Below, piece after piece: positions 18,509 to 28,500 of a stretch of DNA of 64,000 nt. Each line of letters starts with the position of its first letter. Positions within the stretch are counted from its first letter, which is position 1. Below the pieces are notes generated by a model. The model ran no database searches, had not been told where the DNA came from, and saw only the letters and a program-made list of their open reading frames with translations. Source of the DNA: JBCBTD01 sp039818825 (GTDB taxonomy: Bacteria; Pseudomonadota; Alphaproteobacteria; Geminicoccales; Geminicoccaceae); NCBI GenBank assembly GCA_039818825.1, contig JBCBTD010000001.1, positions 62,001 to 126,000 of the forward strand, read 5' to 3'. The translations under genes and the position numbers were made by a program.

Positions 18509-21217
18509 TTGGCCGACGAGTCGCTGACCAAGACGTTCGACATCGTGCCGATCGAGCAGGAGATGAAGCGCTCCTATCTCGATTACGCGATGAGTGTAAT
18601 CGTCAGTCGGGCGTTGCCCGACGTTCGCGACGGGCTGAAGCCCGTTCACCGTCGCATTCTCTACGCCATGGACGAAGGCGGCTACGGCGTCGGCCGGCCG
18701 CACCGCAAATCGGCGCGCATCGTCGGCGATGTGATGGGCAAGTACCATCCGCACGGCGACGGTGCGATCTACGACGCCATGGTACGCATGGCGCAGACCT
18801 TCTCGATGCGCCTGCCGCTGATCGACGGCCAAGGCAACTTCGGCTCCCTCGACGGCGATCCGCCGGCAGCCATGCGCTACACCGAGGCGCGGCTCGCCCA
18901 GGCGGCGATGGCACTACTCGACGACATCGACAAGGACACGGTCGATTTCCGGCCGAACTACGACGAGAGCGACGACGAGCCGGTGGTGCTGCCGGCGCAG
19001 TTCCCGAACCTGCTCGTCAACGGCGCGGGCGGCATCGCCGTCGGCATGGCCACCAACATCCCGCCCCACAATCTGGGCGAGGTGATCGACGCCTGTATCG
19101 CGCTGATCGACCGGCCGGAGATCGAGACGGCGGAGCTGATCGAGTTGATCCCAGGGCCGGACTTTCCGACCGGCGGCATCATCATGGGAAAGGCCGGTAT
19201 CCAGCGGGCGTACCTGGAAGGGAAGGGCGGCATCGTCGTCCGCGGCCGGGCCGTCATCGAGGAGATCCGCAAGGACCGCTTCGCCATCGTCATCACCGAG
19301 GTGCCCTACCAGGTGAACAAGGCGAAGCTGGTCGAGCGCATCGCCGAGGTGGTGCGCGAGAAGAAGGTCGAGGGCGTCTCCGATCTCCGCGACGAAAGCG
19401 ATCGCCGCGGCGTGCGGGTGGTGGTCGAGCTCAAGCGGGACGCCGACGGCGACGTGGTGCTCAATCAGCTCTACCGGTTCACGGCGCTGCAGACCTCGTT
19501 CGGCATCAACATGGTGGCGTTGTCGGCCGGACGTCCGATGCAGCTGGGGCTCCGCGACGTGCTGGAGCAGTTCCTGGCCTTCCGCGAGGAGGTGGTGCTC
19601 AGGCGCAGCGCGTTCGATCTGCAGAAGGCCCGCGATCGCGCCCACAATCTGATCGGTCTGATCGTTGCGGTCGCCAACATCGACGAGGTGATCCGGCTGA
19701 TCCGCGCCAGCGCCGACATCAACGAGGCACGGGCGGCATTGATGGCCCGGGAATGGCCGATCCACGACATCGGCCCGCTCCTGGCGCTGGTGGAGGAGGT
19801 GACGCACGACGGCAGTGCGACCTACCGGCTGAGCGAACGCCAGGCGCAGGCGATCCTCGATCTGCGGCTACACCGGCTGACGGCGCTGGAGCGCCAGAAG
19901 CTGGAGAACGAGATCAAGGAACTGGGCGAGCGCATCGCCGAGCTGCTGTCGGTCCTCCGCTCCCGCGAGCAGCTCTTGGCGGTGATGAAGGGCGAACTGC
20001 TCACGGTGCGCGGCAAGTTCGACAACCCGCGCCGAACCGAGATCGACGAGACTAGTGACGTCGACATCGACATCGAGGAGCTGATCCCGCGCGAGGACAT
20101 GATCGTCACGGTGACCCAGAAGGGGTACATCAAGCGCGTCCCGCTCGACACCTACCGGGCGCAGCACCGAGGCGGCAAAGGCCGCAGCGGCATGACCACG
20201 CACGACGACGACTTCGTGACGCGGCTTTTCATCGCCAACACGCACACGCCGGTCTTGTTCTTCTCGAGCCAGGGTAAGGTCTACAAGCTCAAGGTGTACC
20301 GCCTGCCGCTGGCGACGCCCCAGGCGCGCGGCAAGGCGATGGTCAACCTGTTCCCGCATGTCGCGTCCGACGAGCGCATCACCGCGGTGATGCCGCTGCC
20401 CGAGGACGAGACGACCTGGGCCGACCTGCACGTCATGTTTGCGACGAACGCCGGCAAGGTGCGGCGCAACGATCTTTCGGATTTCACCTTCGTGCCGGTC
20501 AACGGCAAGATCGCCATGGGGCTCGACGAGGGCGACCGGTTGGTCGGTGTCGAGGTCTGCGAGGCGGGCCAGGACATTCTTTTGGCCGCGCGCGGCGGCA
20601 AGTGCGTCCGCTTCCCCGTGACCGCAGTCCGCGTGTTCCAGTCGCGCGGCTCGACCGGCGTGCGCGGCATGGACTTGGCGGAACGTGACGAAGTCGTTTC
20701 GATGTCGGTCCTCCAGCATGTGACGATCGACATCGAGGAGCGCGACGCCTACTTGCGCGCCAGGCGGCGCAACGGCGAGGCCACGGACGAGGTTGGCCTC
20801 GATCCGGTCCGCGAGGCCGACCTGGCGACGCGGGAAGAGATGATCCTGACCGTGACCGAGCGGGGCTTCGGCAAGCGCACCTCAGCCTTCGAGTACCGGG
20901 TCACCAACCGCGGTGGGCAGGGGATCATCAACATCGAGACGTCGCCGCGCAATGGTGCGGTCGTCGCTACGTTCCCTGTGGCCGAGGACGACCAGATCGT
21001 CTTGACGACGAGCGGCGGCCAGGTGCTGCGGACGCCCGTGAGCGGCGAACATGGCGTGCGGATCACCGGCCGCAACGCCCAGGGCGTGATCATCTTCGAC
21101 GTCGGTGCCGACGAGCGCGTGGTTTCGGTCGCGAGGATCGCCGGCGAAGCGGACGACGACGGTGATGATGACCAACGAGACCAGAGCGAGAACGGGGTAG
21201 GGGATCCCTCCGACTGA
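18509..21217 (+). CDS. gyrA: DNA gyrase subunit A
   Basis: GyrA cleaves and rejoins DNA in the A2B2 gyrase that introduces negative supercoils. The 902-residue product has the family opening IEQEMKRSYLDYAMSVIVSRALPDVRDGLKP, catalytic Tyr124 in AAMRYTEARL, and C-terminal pinwheel repeats including the GyrA box QHRGGKG after TYRAQ, which separates it from ParC. The quinolone region reads YHPHGDGAIYDAMVRMAQ; the residue matching E. coli Ser83 is Gly85, while Asp87 is conserved as Asp89. The start is TTG 18509, giving the usual short N-terminus; the SD is weak. It heads a plus-strand run gyrA-coaD-queA-tgt with tight spacing. Confidence 0.97.
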   Translation: MADESLTKTFDIVPIEQEMKRSYLDYAMSVIVSRALPDVRDGLKPVHRRILYAMDEGGYGVGRPHRKSARIVGDVMGKYHPHGDGAIYDAMVRMAQTFSMRLPLIDGQGNFGSLDGDPPAAMRYTEARLAQAAMALLDDIDKDTVDFRPNYDESDDEPVVLPAQFPNLLVNGAGGIAVGMATNIPPHNLGEVIDACIALIDRPEIETAELIELIPGPDFPTGGIIMGKAGIQRAYLEGKGGIVVRGRAVIEEIRKDRFAIVITEVPYQVNKAKLVERIAEVVREKKVEGVSDLRDESDRRGVRVVVELKRDADGDVVLNQLYRFTALQTSFGINMVALSAGRPMQLGLRDVLEQFLAFREEVVLRRSAFDLQKARDRAHNLIGLIVAVANIDEVIRLIRASADINEARAALMAREWPIHDIGPLLALVEEVTHDGSATYRLSERQAQAILDLRLHRLTALERQKLENEIKELGERIAELLSVLRSREQLLAVMKGELLTVRGKFDNPRRTEIDETSDVDIDIEELIPREDMIVTVTQKGYIKRVPLDTYRAQHRGGKGRSGMTTHDDDFVTRLFIANTHTPVLFFSSQGKVYKLKVYRLPLATPQARGKAMVNLFPHVASDERITAVMPLPEDETTWADLHVMFATNAGKVRRNDLSDFTFVPVNGKIAMGLDEGDRLVGVEVCEAGQDILLAARGGKCVRFPVTAVRVFQSRGSTGVRGMDLAERDEVVSMSVLQHVTIDIEERDAYLRARRRNGEATDEVGLDPVREADLATREEMILTVTERGFGKRTSAFEYRVTNRGGQGIINIETSPRNGAVVATFPVAEDDQIVLTTSGGQVLRTPVSGEHGVRITGRNAQGVIIFDVGADERVVSVARIAGEADDDGDDDQRDQSENGVGDPSD

Positions 21218-21228
21218 GGAGCAGGGCC

Positions 21229-21753
21229 TTGAAGCTGCGCGTCGGCGTCTATCCGGGCACCTTCGATCCGATCCACAACGGCCACAGCGACGTCATCCGA
21301 CGCGCTACGCGAATGGTCGACAAACTGATCGTTGCGGTCGCGGCGAACGCGGGCAAGGGCCCGCTGTTCTCCCAGATCGAACGGACGACGTTGGTGGAGC
21401 GCGAGGTCGCCATGCTGATGGCGGCGAACCGGACCAACGGCTGCGCCGTGGAGGTGCTGCCGTTTCGCAACCTGCTGATGCACTTCGTCCACGACGTCGG
21501 TGGCCAATTCATCATCCGCGGGCTGCGGGCGGTCTCCGACTTCGAGTACGAGTTCCAGATGGGCGCCAACAACACCCGGCTGAACCCCGAAGTCGAGACG
21601 CTGTTCTTGATGGCAGCGGAGACCACGCAGTTCATCTCGTCGCGGTTCGTCAAGGAGATCGGCGGCTTGGGCGGTGACGTTTCCAGCTTCGTGTCGCCGC
21701 AGGTGCACGACGCACTGCTGAAGAAGTTCGCGGAGCCAAGGCGCGACGACTGA
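21229..21753 (+). CDS. coaD: Pantetheine-phosphate adenylyltransferase
   Basis: CoaD adenylates 4'-phosphopantetheine to dephospho-CoA. The 174-residue protein has the nucleotidyltransferase motif GTFDPIHNGH near residue 10, RGLRAVSDFEYEFQM near 98 and the ISSRFVKEI segment near 129 (ISS-x-VRE type). The start is TTG 21229, preceded by GAGGAGCAGG at ideal spacing, 11 bases after the gyrA stop. Its TGA overlaps the queA ATG (TGATG), so the genes are co-translated. Confidence 0.97.
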   Translation: MKLRVGVYPGTFDPIHNGHSDVIRRATRMVDKLIVAVAANAGKGPLFSQIERTTLVEREVAMLMAANRTNGCAVEVLPFRNLLMHFVHDVGGQFIIRGLRAVSDFEYEFQMGANNTRLNPEVETLFLMAAETTQFISSRFVKEIGGLGGDVSSFVSPQVHDALLKKFAEPRRDD

Positions 21754-22784
21754 TGCGGGTCGACGCCTTCGATTTCGTTCTGCCTGCAGGCGCAGTCGCG
21801 CAGCACCCGGCTTCGCCGCGCGAGAGCGCCCGGCTGCTCCGCGTCGGCGCCAGGCTCGCCGACCATCGTGTCGCCGATCTGCCGCGCCTGCTCGACGACA
21901 CCGATTTGCTGGTGGTCAACGACACCAAGGTCGTTCCGGCGCGCCTCCACGGCCGCCGCGGCAGCGTCGCGATCGAACTCTTGCTCCACGAGCCCCAGGA
22001 CGACGGGCGTTGGCGCGCTTTCGCGCGGCCGGCCAAGCGGCTGAAGGCGGGCGACGAGGTGGTCGTCGGTGACGGCTTGTCGGCCCAGATCCTGGCCAAT
22101 CTCGGCGGTGGCGAAGTGGAACTCACGCTGGCCAGCGACCGCCCGTGGCTGGAGGCATTGGAAACGCACGGCGTGATGCCGCTGCCGCCCTACATCGACC
22201 GACCCAGGATCGGCGATCCGGCGGACCGCCTCGACTATCAAACCGTGTTCGCTGCAAAACCTGGCGCGGTGGCAGCCCCGACGGCGTCGCTGCATCTGAC
22301 CGAGGCGTTGGTCGCCGCACTTCATGAGCGTGGCGTCGGCGTGATCCGCCTGACCCTCCACGTCGGGGCCGGAACGTTCCTGCCGATCAAAGTCGACGAC
22401 ACGGGGCAGCACCACATGCACAGCGAGCGGTACGAGATGGGCGAGGCCGCCGCCGAGCGCCTCAACGCCCATCGCCGGCAGGGAGGTCGGATCGTGGCTG
22501 CCGGCACGACGACCTTGCGCACGTTGGAGACATGCCTCGCCAGCGACGGCTGCTTTCGGGCGGGGCAGGGCCGGACCGATCTCTTTCTGCAGCCCGGCGT
22601 CGCCATCCGCTCGATCGACCGCCTACTGACCAACTTTCACCTGCCGCGCTCGACCCTGTTCATGCTGGTTGCAGCCGTCAGTGGCCTCGACCGGATGCGG
22701 CGCGCCTATCAGCACGCCGCCCGCAGCGGCTATCGGTTCTTTTCCTATGGCGACGCGTGTCTGCTGGAACGGACGATGTGGTGA
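21753..22784 (+). CDS. queA: S-adenosylmethionine:tRNA ribosyltransferase-isomerase
   Basis: QueA transfers and isomerises the ribosyl group of SAM onto preQ1-modified tRNA to give epoxyqueuosine. The 343-residue length is normal. Segments typical of the family: N-terminal FVLPAGAVAQHPASPRESARLL, DTDLLVVNDTKVVPARL, the strong SAM-site block VAAPTASLHLTEALV, then LHVGAGTFLPIKV and LLTNFHLPRSTLFMLVAA, ending YRFFSYGDACLLE. It overlaps coaD at its start and tgt at its end (GTGA), consistent with a queuosine-tRNA module. Confidence 0.98.
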   Translation: MRVDAFDFVLPAGAVAQHPASPRESARLLRVGARLADHRVADLPRLLDDTDLLVVNDTKVVPARLHGRRGSVAIELLLHEPQDDGRWRAFARPAKRLKAGDEVVVGDGLSAQILANLGGGEVELTLASDRPWLEALETHGVMPLPPYIDRPRIGDPADRLDYQTVFAAKPGAVAAPTASLHLTEALVAALHERGVGVIRLTLHVGAGTFLPIKVDDTGQHHMHSERYEMGEAAAERLNAHRRQGGRIVAAGTTTLRTLETCLASDGCFRAGQGRTDLFLQPGVAIRSIDRLLTNFHLPRSTLFMLVAAVSGLDRMRRAYQHAARSGYRFFSYGDACLLERTMW

Positions 22785-23920
22785 CGCCATTCGAATTCGA
22801 GCTGATGGCGGCCGACGGTCGAGCTCGACGTGGCCGGCTCCGGACCGCCCACGGCAGCGTCGACACGCCGGTTTTCATGCCCGTCGGCACCGCCGCGACC
22901 GTCAAGGCGATGACACCCGAAATGCTGGCGTCGACCGGTGCGAGCGTGGTGCTGGCGAACACTTACCACGTGATGCTGCGGCCAGGGGCGGAGCAGGTGG
23001 GGGCGCTCGGCGGGCTGCACCGCTTCATGGCTTGGCCGGGACCGATCCTCACCGACAGCGGAGGCTACCAGGTGATGTCCCTGGCGGGCCTGCGAACCTT
23101 GACCGAGCGGGGCGTGACCTTTGCTTCGCACCTGGATGGTTCGCGCCACGAGCTGACGCCCGAACGCTCCACCGAGATCCAACATCTGCTGGACGCGACC
23201 ATTGCCATGCAGCTCGACGAGTGTCCTTCATGGCCGATCGACGAGACGGCGGCCGCGGCGTCGACCGAGCTCTCGTTGCGCTGGGCCGAGCGATCGCGGT
23301 CGGCGTTCGTCGAACGGCCGGGCTACGGCCAGTTCGGCATCGTCCAAGGCAGCACCTTCGCTGGGCTACGGCAGCGTTCGGCCAGCGCTCTGACGGCCAT
23401 TGGCTTCGAGGGCTATGCCGTCGGCGGGCTCGCCGTCGGCGAGCCGCAGGCGTCGATGTTCGAGGTACTGGACGCGACTTGCGTAGCGCTGCCGGCCGAG
23501 CGTCCACGCTATCTGATGGGCGTGGGCAAGCCGGACGACCTCGTCGGCGCGGTGCTTCGCGGGATCGACATGTTCGACTGCGTCTTGCCCACACGTTCGG
23601 GCCGGAACGGCCAGGCGTTCACTCGGTTCGGCACGGTCAATCTCCGCAACGCCCGGCACAAGGGCGACCCGCGGCCGCTCGACGAAACCAGCGCCTGTCC
23701 GGCGAGCCGCGACTACAGCCGCGCCTACCTGCATCATCTGGTGAAGTGCGACGAGATCCTCGGGGCGATCCTGCTGACGTGGAACAACCTCTGGCTCTAC
23801 CAGTCGCTCATGCGCGAGCTGCGTAGCCACATCGAAGCGGGCACGGTCGCCGATTTCGCCGCTGGCTTTCTGGAGACCTACCGGCAAGGCGATATCGCGC
23901 CGCACCGACGGCGGCCTTGA
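22781..23920 (+). CDS. tgt: Queuine tRNA-ribosyltransferase with a degraded zinc site
   Basis: Tgt exchanges guanine 34 of tRNAs with GUN anticodons for preQ1. At 379 residues it is full length and keeps the catalytic parts: the DSGGYQVMSL aspartate, GGLAVGE, and the nucleophile-bearing IDMFDCVLPTRSGRNGQAF. The structural zinc site is altered: relative to the C-x-C-x2-C...H ligands of the Zymomonas enzyme, this protein has Ser304, Cys306, Ser309 and Asn335 (LDETSACPASRDYSRAY and LLTWNNL). Only one of four ligands remains, yet the frame is intact and neighbouring residues are conserved. GTG 22781 overlaps the queA stop. It may still bind tRNA without zinc, or have changed function. Confidence 0.93.
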   Translation: MTPFEFELMAADGRARRGRLRTAHGSVDTPVFMPVGTAATVKAMTPEMLASTGASVVLANTYHVMLRPGAEQVGALGGLHRFMAWPGPILTDSGGYQVMSLAGLRTLTERGVTFASHLDGSRHELTPERSTEIQHLLDATIAMQLDECPSWPIDETAAAASTELSLRWAERSRSAFVERPGYGQFGIVQGSTFAGLRQRSASALTAIGFEGYAVGGLAVGEPQASMFEVLDATCVALPAERPRYLMGVGKPDDLVGAVLRGIDMFDCVLPTRSGRNGQAFTRFGTVNLRNARHKGDPRPLDETSACPASRDYSRAYLHHLVKCDEILGAILLTWNNLWLYQSLMRELRSHIEAGTVADFAAGFLETYRQGDIAPHRRRP

Positions 23921-23951
23921 CCCGACGGTGGCGGTGGCGATGATCCGCGCC

Positions 23952-24027
23952 GGGCGCATAGCTCAATTGGCAGAGCAGCGGACTTTTAATCCGCGGGTTC
24001 AGGGTTCGAGTCCCTGTGCGCCCACCA
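23952..24027 (+). tRNA. tRNA-Lys (anticodon TTT)
   Basis: The 76-base cloverleaf has acceptor GGGCGCA (23952-23958) pairing with TGCGCCC (24017-24023), A73 and an encoded CCA. The anticodon TTT is at 23985-23987 in the loop cTTTTaa, and the T-loop is GGTTCGAGTCC. It lies 31 bases after tgt on the same strand. Confidence 0.96.
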
Positions 24028-24155
24028 CTTCCGCCTCGCCGACCGCAACGACGACGCCGGCTCCCGTTGCCGAGACGAGTGCGCTTGGACGTCGAGATTT
24101 CTCGACCAAGCGTTGCCGACCGGCCGCGCGGCGGCGGTGCAGGAGGGGGGTTCCG

Positions 24156-25448
24156 ATGACCGAAACGTCGGCCGCGGCCGACACGCCGGCTAGATCTGGC
24201 GTCGGACGGACAGCTGCGAGCGGTGCGGTTGGCAACGTCTTGGAGTGGTTCGACTTCGCCGTTTACGGCTACATGGCGCCGTTCCTCTCGAACCTGTTCT
24301 TCCCCTCGGCTGATCCGCTCAGCTCGCTGCTCGCCGTCTACGGCGCTTTTGCCGCCGGCTACGTGGCACGGCCGCTAGGTGGAATGGTCTTCGGTCATCT
24401 GGGCGACACGATCGGGCGCAAGTTCGTGATGATGGCCTCGGTCACGATGATGGGCGTGTCGACGGTCGCGATCGGGCTCTTGCCGACGTTCGAGCAGATC
24501 GGCCCATTGGCCGCTGTTCTCCTCGTGGTGCTGCGGGTCTGTCAGGGCATATCGGTCGGCGGCGAGTATACCGGATCGGCCGTGTTCGTTGCCGAGCGTA
24601 CGCCTGGGCACCTTCGTGGCTTGGTCACGTCCTTCAACGTCGTGGGTTGCATCGGCGGTTTCGTCGTCGGCTCGGCATTGGCAGCGACCCTGACCAATCT
24701 CTATTCGGACGCCGCGATGGCCGCCGGTGTTTGGCGCGTGCCGTTCCTCACCGGTGTCGTGATCATGGCGGCGGGCATCGTGCTGCGCCGTTCGTTGGAC
24801 GACGCGGGCGCCGTCGATCGCACCGAGCACAAGGGGCAGTCGCCGGTGCGCGTGGCGTTGCGCGATCACTGGCGCGACATCGTGCGGATCGCCGCCATGG
24901 CGCTCAGCGCCAACGTCGGCTTCTATCTCATGTTCGTCTTCGCCATTTCGTTCCTGACGGACCGGATGCACGTGTCGACGGCGCGAGCGATGGACATCAA
25001 CACGTTCTGCCTCGTGGTGATGCTCTTCGTACCGGTTCTTTCGGGCTTCGTGTCCGACCGGATCGGGCGCAAGCCGGTGCTGCTTGCGGGCGTCGCAGCG
25101 ACGATCCTCTTTGCTTGGCCACTCTGGTGGATGATGCACCACCACGACGTCACGACCATACTCTTGGGCCAGCTCGGCTTCGCGCTGATCTTCGGCTGGG
25201 TGTTCGGCACGAACCCGGTCGCCATGGCGGAGGCGCTGCCGCGTCACGTGCGGGTGACGGTGCTGTCGATCGGCTACAATTGCGCGCTTGCGGTCTTCGG
25301 CGGCACGGCGCCAGCCGTCGCCACGTGGCTGATCGAGCGAACCGCCGACGATTTCTCGCCGGTCTACTACCTGATCGGCATGAGCTTCGTGACACTCGTT
25401 GCCGTGGTCACGTTGCCAGAGACCAGGGGCCGCCGACTGCATGGGTGA
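24156..25448 (+). CDS. MFS transporter, metabolite:H+ symporter (MHS) type
   Basis: An inner-membrane secondary transporter of 430 residues with about 12 predicted helices. The opening VGNVLEWFDFAVYGYMAPFL is the signature of the MHS branch (relatives carry citrate, proline/betaine, alpha-ketoglutarate or shikimate). The MFS loop motif appears as FGHLGDTIGRK between helices 2 and 3 and again as SDRIGRK after helix 8; RVCQGISVGGEYTGS in helix 4-5 is typical. ATG 24156 is set by AGGAGGGGGG. No catabolic genes adjoin it, so the substrate is unknown. Confidence 0.92.
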   Translation: MTETSAAADTPARSGVGRTAASGAVGNVLEWFDFAVYGYMAPFLSNLFFPSADPLSSLLAVYGAFAAGYVARPLGGMVFGHLGDTIGRKFVMMASVTMMGVSTVAIGLLPTFEQIGPLAAVLLVVLRVCQGISVGGEYTGSAVFVAERTPGHLRGLVTSFNVVGCIGGFVVGSALAATLTNLYSDAAMAAGVWRVPFLTGVVIMAAGIVLRRSLDDAGAVDRTEHKGQSPVRVALRDHWRDIVRIAAMALSANVGFYLMFVFAISFLTDRMHVSTARAMDINTFCLVVMLFVPVLSGFVSDRIGRKPVLLAGVAATILFAWPLWWMMHHHDVTTILLGQLGFALIFGWVFGTNPVAMAEALPRHVRVTVLSIGYNCALAVFGGTAPAVATWLIERTADDFSPVYYLIGMSFVTLVAVVTLPETRGRRLHG

Positions 25449-25595
25449 TACGCCGAAGGGTCGTTCGTTGGCAGCATCGTTCTAAAACCGAAGAAGCAAT
25501 ATTATGGTAAATTGTGTTTATCCGACGATGGCTTCGATCGCCATGCCGTGCTCAACGTCGCCTAGCCGCACTCCGCTTCTTCGAGGCCCGCCACC

Positions 25596-28500
25596 ATGAC
25601 CATTCAGGTCGCGCTTACCCACCGCACCACCTATCGCTACGACCGTCGCGTCCATCTCGGCCCACAGATCGTGCGTCTCCGTCCGGCGCCGCACTGCCGC
25701 ACCCGCGTCCTCACCTATAGCTTGAAGGTCGAGCCCGAGAACCATTTCATCAACTGGCAGCAGGATCCCTATGCCAACTGGCAGGCGCGGTTCGTTTTCC
25801 AGGAGCCCGCCGAAGTCTTGGCGGTGGGCGTCGATCTGGTGGCGGAGATGGCCGTCCTCAATCCCTTCGACTTCTTCGTCGAGAGCGCCGCCGAGATGTT
25901 CCCCTTCGCTTACGAACCGGAGCTTCGCCACGACCTCGTTCCGTTTCTGAAGATCCAACCGCAAGGCCCTGAGTTCGAACGGTTCATGGCTGGCGTGCCG
26001 CGGCATCAGCGCAACACCGTCGACTTCCTGGTCGACCTGAACCAGTCGCTTCGACACCGTGTTGAGTACCTGATCCGGATGGAACCCGGGGTCCAGACGC
26101 CTGAGAACACGTTGGCGCGCGGGGCCGGATCCTGCCGCGACAGCAGCTGGCTGCTGGTTCAGGTGTTGCGCCACCTCGGCCTCGCGGCGCGCTTCGTCTC
26201 CGGCTATCTCATCCAGCTCAAGGCCGACCAGCCGGCACTCGACGGACCGTCAGGGACCGAGGCAGACTTCACCGACCTGCACGCTTGGTGCGAAGTCTAT
26301 CTGCCCGGGGCTGGATGGATCGGCTTCGATCCGACGTCCGGCCTCCTCGCCGGCGAAGGTCACCTGCCGCTGGCCGCGACCCCGGATCCTGGCTCAGCGG
26401 CTCCGATCTTCGGAACCGTCGACAATTCCGAAGTCCAGTTCGCATTCGACATGAAGATCGAGCGGATCCGCGAGGACCCGCGGGTCACGTTGCCGTACAG
26501 CAGCGCCCAGTGGGCCGCCATCGACGGGCTCGGGCGCGCCATCGACGACCGGCTCCGGGCCGACGACGTGCGCCTTACCGTTGGTGGCGAGCCGACGTTC
26601 GTCGGCATCGACGACCGTGACGAGGACGAGTGGAACACGGCCGCTGTCGGACCGACCAAACGCGGCTTTGCCGACGACCTGATCCGCCGTCTGCGGCGTC
26701 GCTTTGCGCCGGACGGCCTGCTCACCCACGGACAAGGCAAGTGGTACCCCGGCGAGCCGTTGCCTCGGTGGTCCTTCGCGCTCTACTGGCGGACCGATGG
26801 CGTGCCGTTGTGGGAAGACGTGAACCTCCTGGCGGAGGAAGCCGCCACCGAGACCGCGTCCGCCACCGCCGACATCGATGACGCCACCGCGTTCGCCCAC
26901 GCCCTCTGCTCGACGCTCGACGTCGATCCGAGCTGCGCCCAGCCGGTCTACGAAGACCCTGGGCATTTCCTGCTGCAAGAGCATCAGCTGCCGCCCGGAG
27001 TGTCGCCGGGTGACGCGGAACTCGACGAGCCCGAAGCTCGTCGGCGGCTTGCCGCGGTACTCGACCGTGGTCTCGGACGACCGACCGGCCTCGTTCTGCC
27101 GCTACAAGCGTGGCAGGCGAAGGCAGGCGACGGCGGTCAGCGCCGCACCCGTTGGCGGAGCGACCGTTGGCAAACACGGCGTGGCCACATTTTCCTCATC
27201 CCCGGCGACAGCCCGGTCGGATTCAGGCTGCCGTTGGGCTCGCTGGCTGGCGTTGCGGGCGACGAGCAGCGGGTCATTCCGATGGACCCGTTCGCCGCAC
27301 GCGGTGCCCTGCCCGCGCGCGATCCGTCCTTCCAGCCGCGTTCACCGGCCGGCGAAGGCAGCGCACCTGTCGGTGGGCCGCCGCCGGAGGACGCAGCGGA
27401 TTTGGATGCGGTCGTCCGGACCGCCTTGACCATCGAGCCACGCGATGGCGTCCTGCGCGTGTTCCTGCCACCCACGGAATCCGCAGACGCATTCGTCGAA
27501 CTCGTCAGGGCGATCGAGCGTTCCGCCACCGGATGCGGTCTGCCGGTGCGGATCGAAGGCTACCCGCCGCCGACCGATCCGCGGCTCAACGTCATCAAGG
27601 TCACGCCTGATCCGGGCGTCGTCGAGGTGAACGTTCAGCCGTCACACTCCTGGGACGAACAGGTCGAGATCACCGGGGCCGTGTACGAAGAGGCGCGGCT
27701 CGCGCGGCTCGACACCGCCAAGTTCATGCTGGATGGCCGGCCTGCCGGCACCGGTGGCGGCAATCACGTGGTGGTCGGCGGCCCGACGCCGGCGGATAGC
27801 CCGTTCCTCCGTCGGCCGGACCTGTTGGCGTCCTTGATCCGCTATTGGCAGAACCACCCTTCCCTGTCGTTTTTGTTCTCAGGCCTGTTCATCGGCCCGA
27901 CGAGCCAGGCGCCGCGGATCGACGAGGCGCGGGACGACCAGCTGGTCGAGCTCGAAATCGCGCTGGCCCAGGTGCCGAACCCGACCCTCGCCGGTCCCGA
28001 GGACTGCCCCCCCTGGCTGGTCGATCGACTCTTCCGCAACCTTCTGGTGGACGTGACCGGGAACACCCACCGAGCCGAAATCTGCATCGACAAGCTCTAC
28101 AATCCGGAAGGCCCCGCCGGACGCTTGGGGCTGATCGAGTTCCGTGCCTTCGAGATGCCACCGCACCCGTGGATGAGCCTCGCCCAACAACTGGTGCTCC
28201 GCGGGCTCGTCGCCTGGTTCTGGCGGCAGCCCTACACCCGGCCCTTGACGCCGTTCGGTCTCGGGCTCCACGACCGCTTCATGCTCCCTCACTACGTGTG
28301 GGAGGACTTCACCCAAGTGCTTGGCGATCTCGCCCTCGCCGGTATGGCCATGGACCCGGCGTGGTTCGCGCCGCACTTCGAGTTCCGCTTCCCGCTGTAC
28401 GGCCACGTCGACGCCGGCGGTCTGTCCCTGGAACTCCGGGCAGCCCTCGAACCTTGGCACGTGCTGGGCGAACAGGGTGCCGCTGGCGGCACGGCGCGCT

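Noticed and set aside
21249..22472. A 407-codon minus-strand frame over coaD and queA
   Set aside because: It is an exact antisense shadow with no recognisable domain or ribosome site.
25449..25595. A promoter from TTGGCA to TATTAT upstream of the DUF2126 operon
   Set aside because: The spacing between the two hexamers is too long for a sigma-70 promoter.
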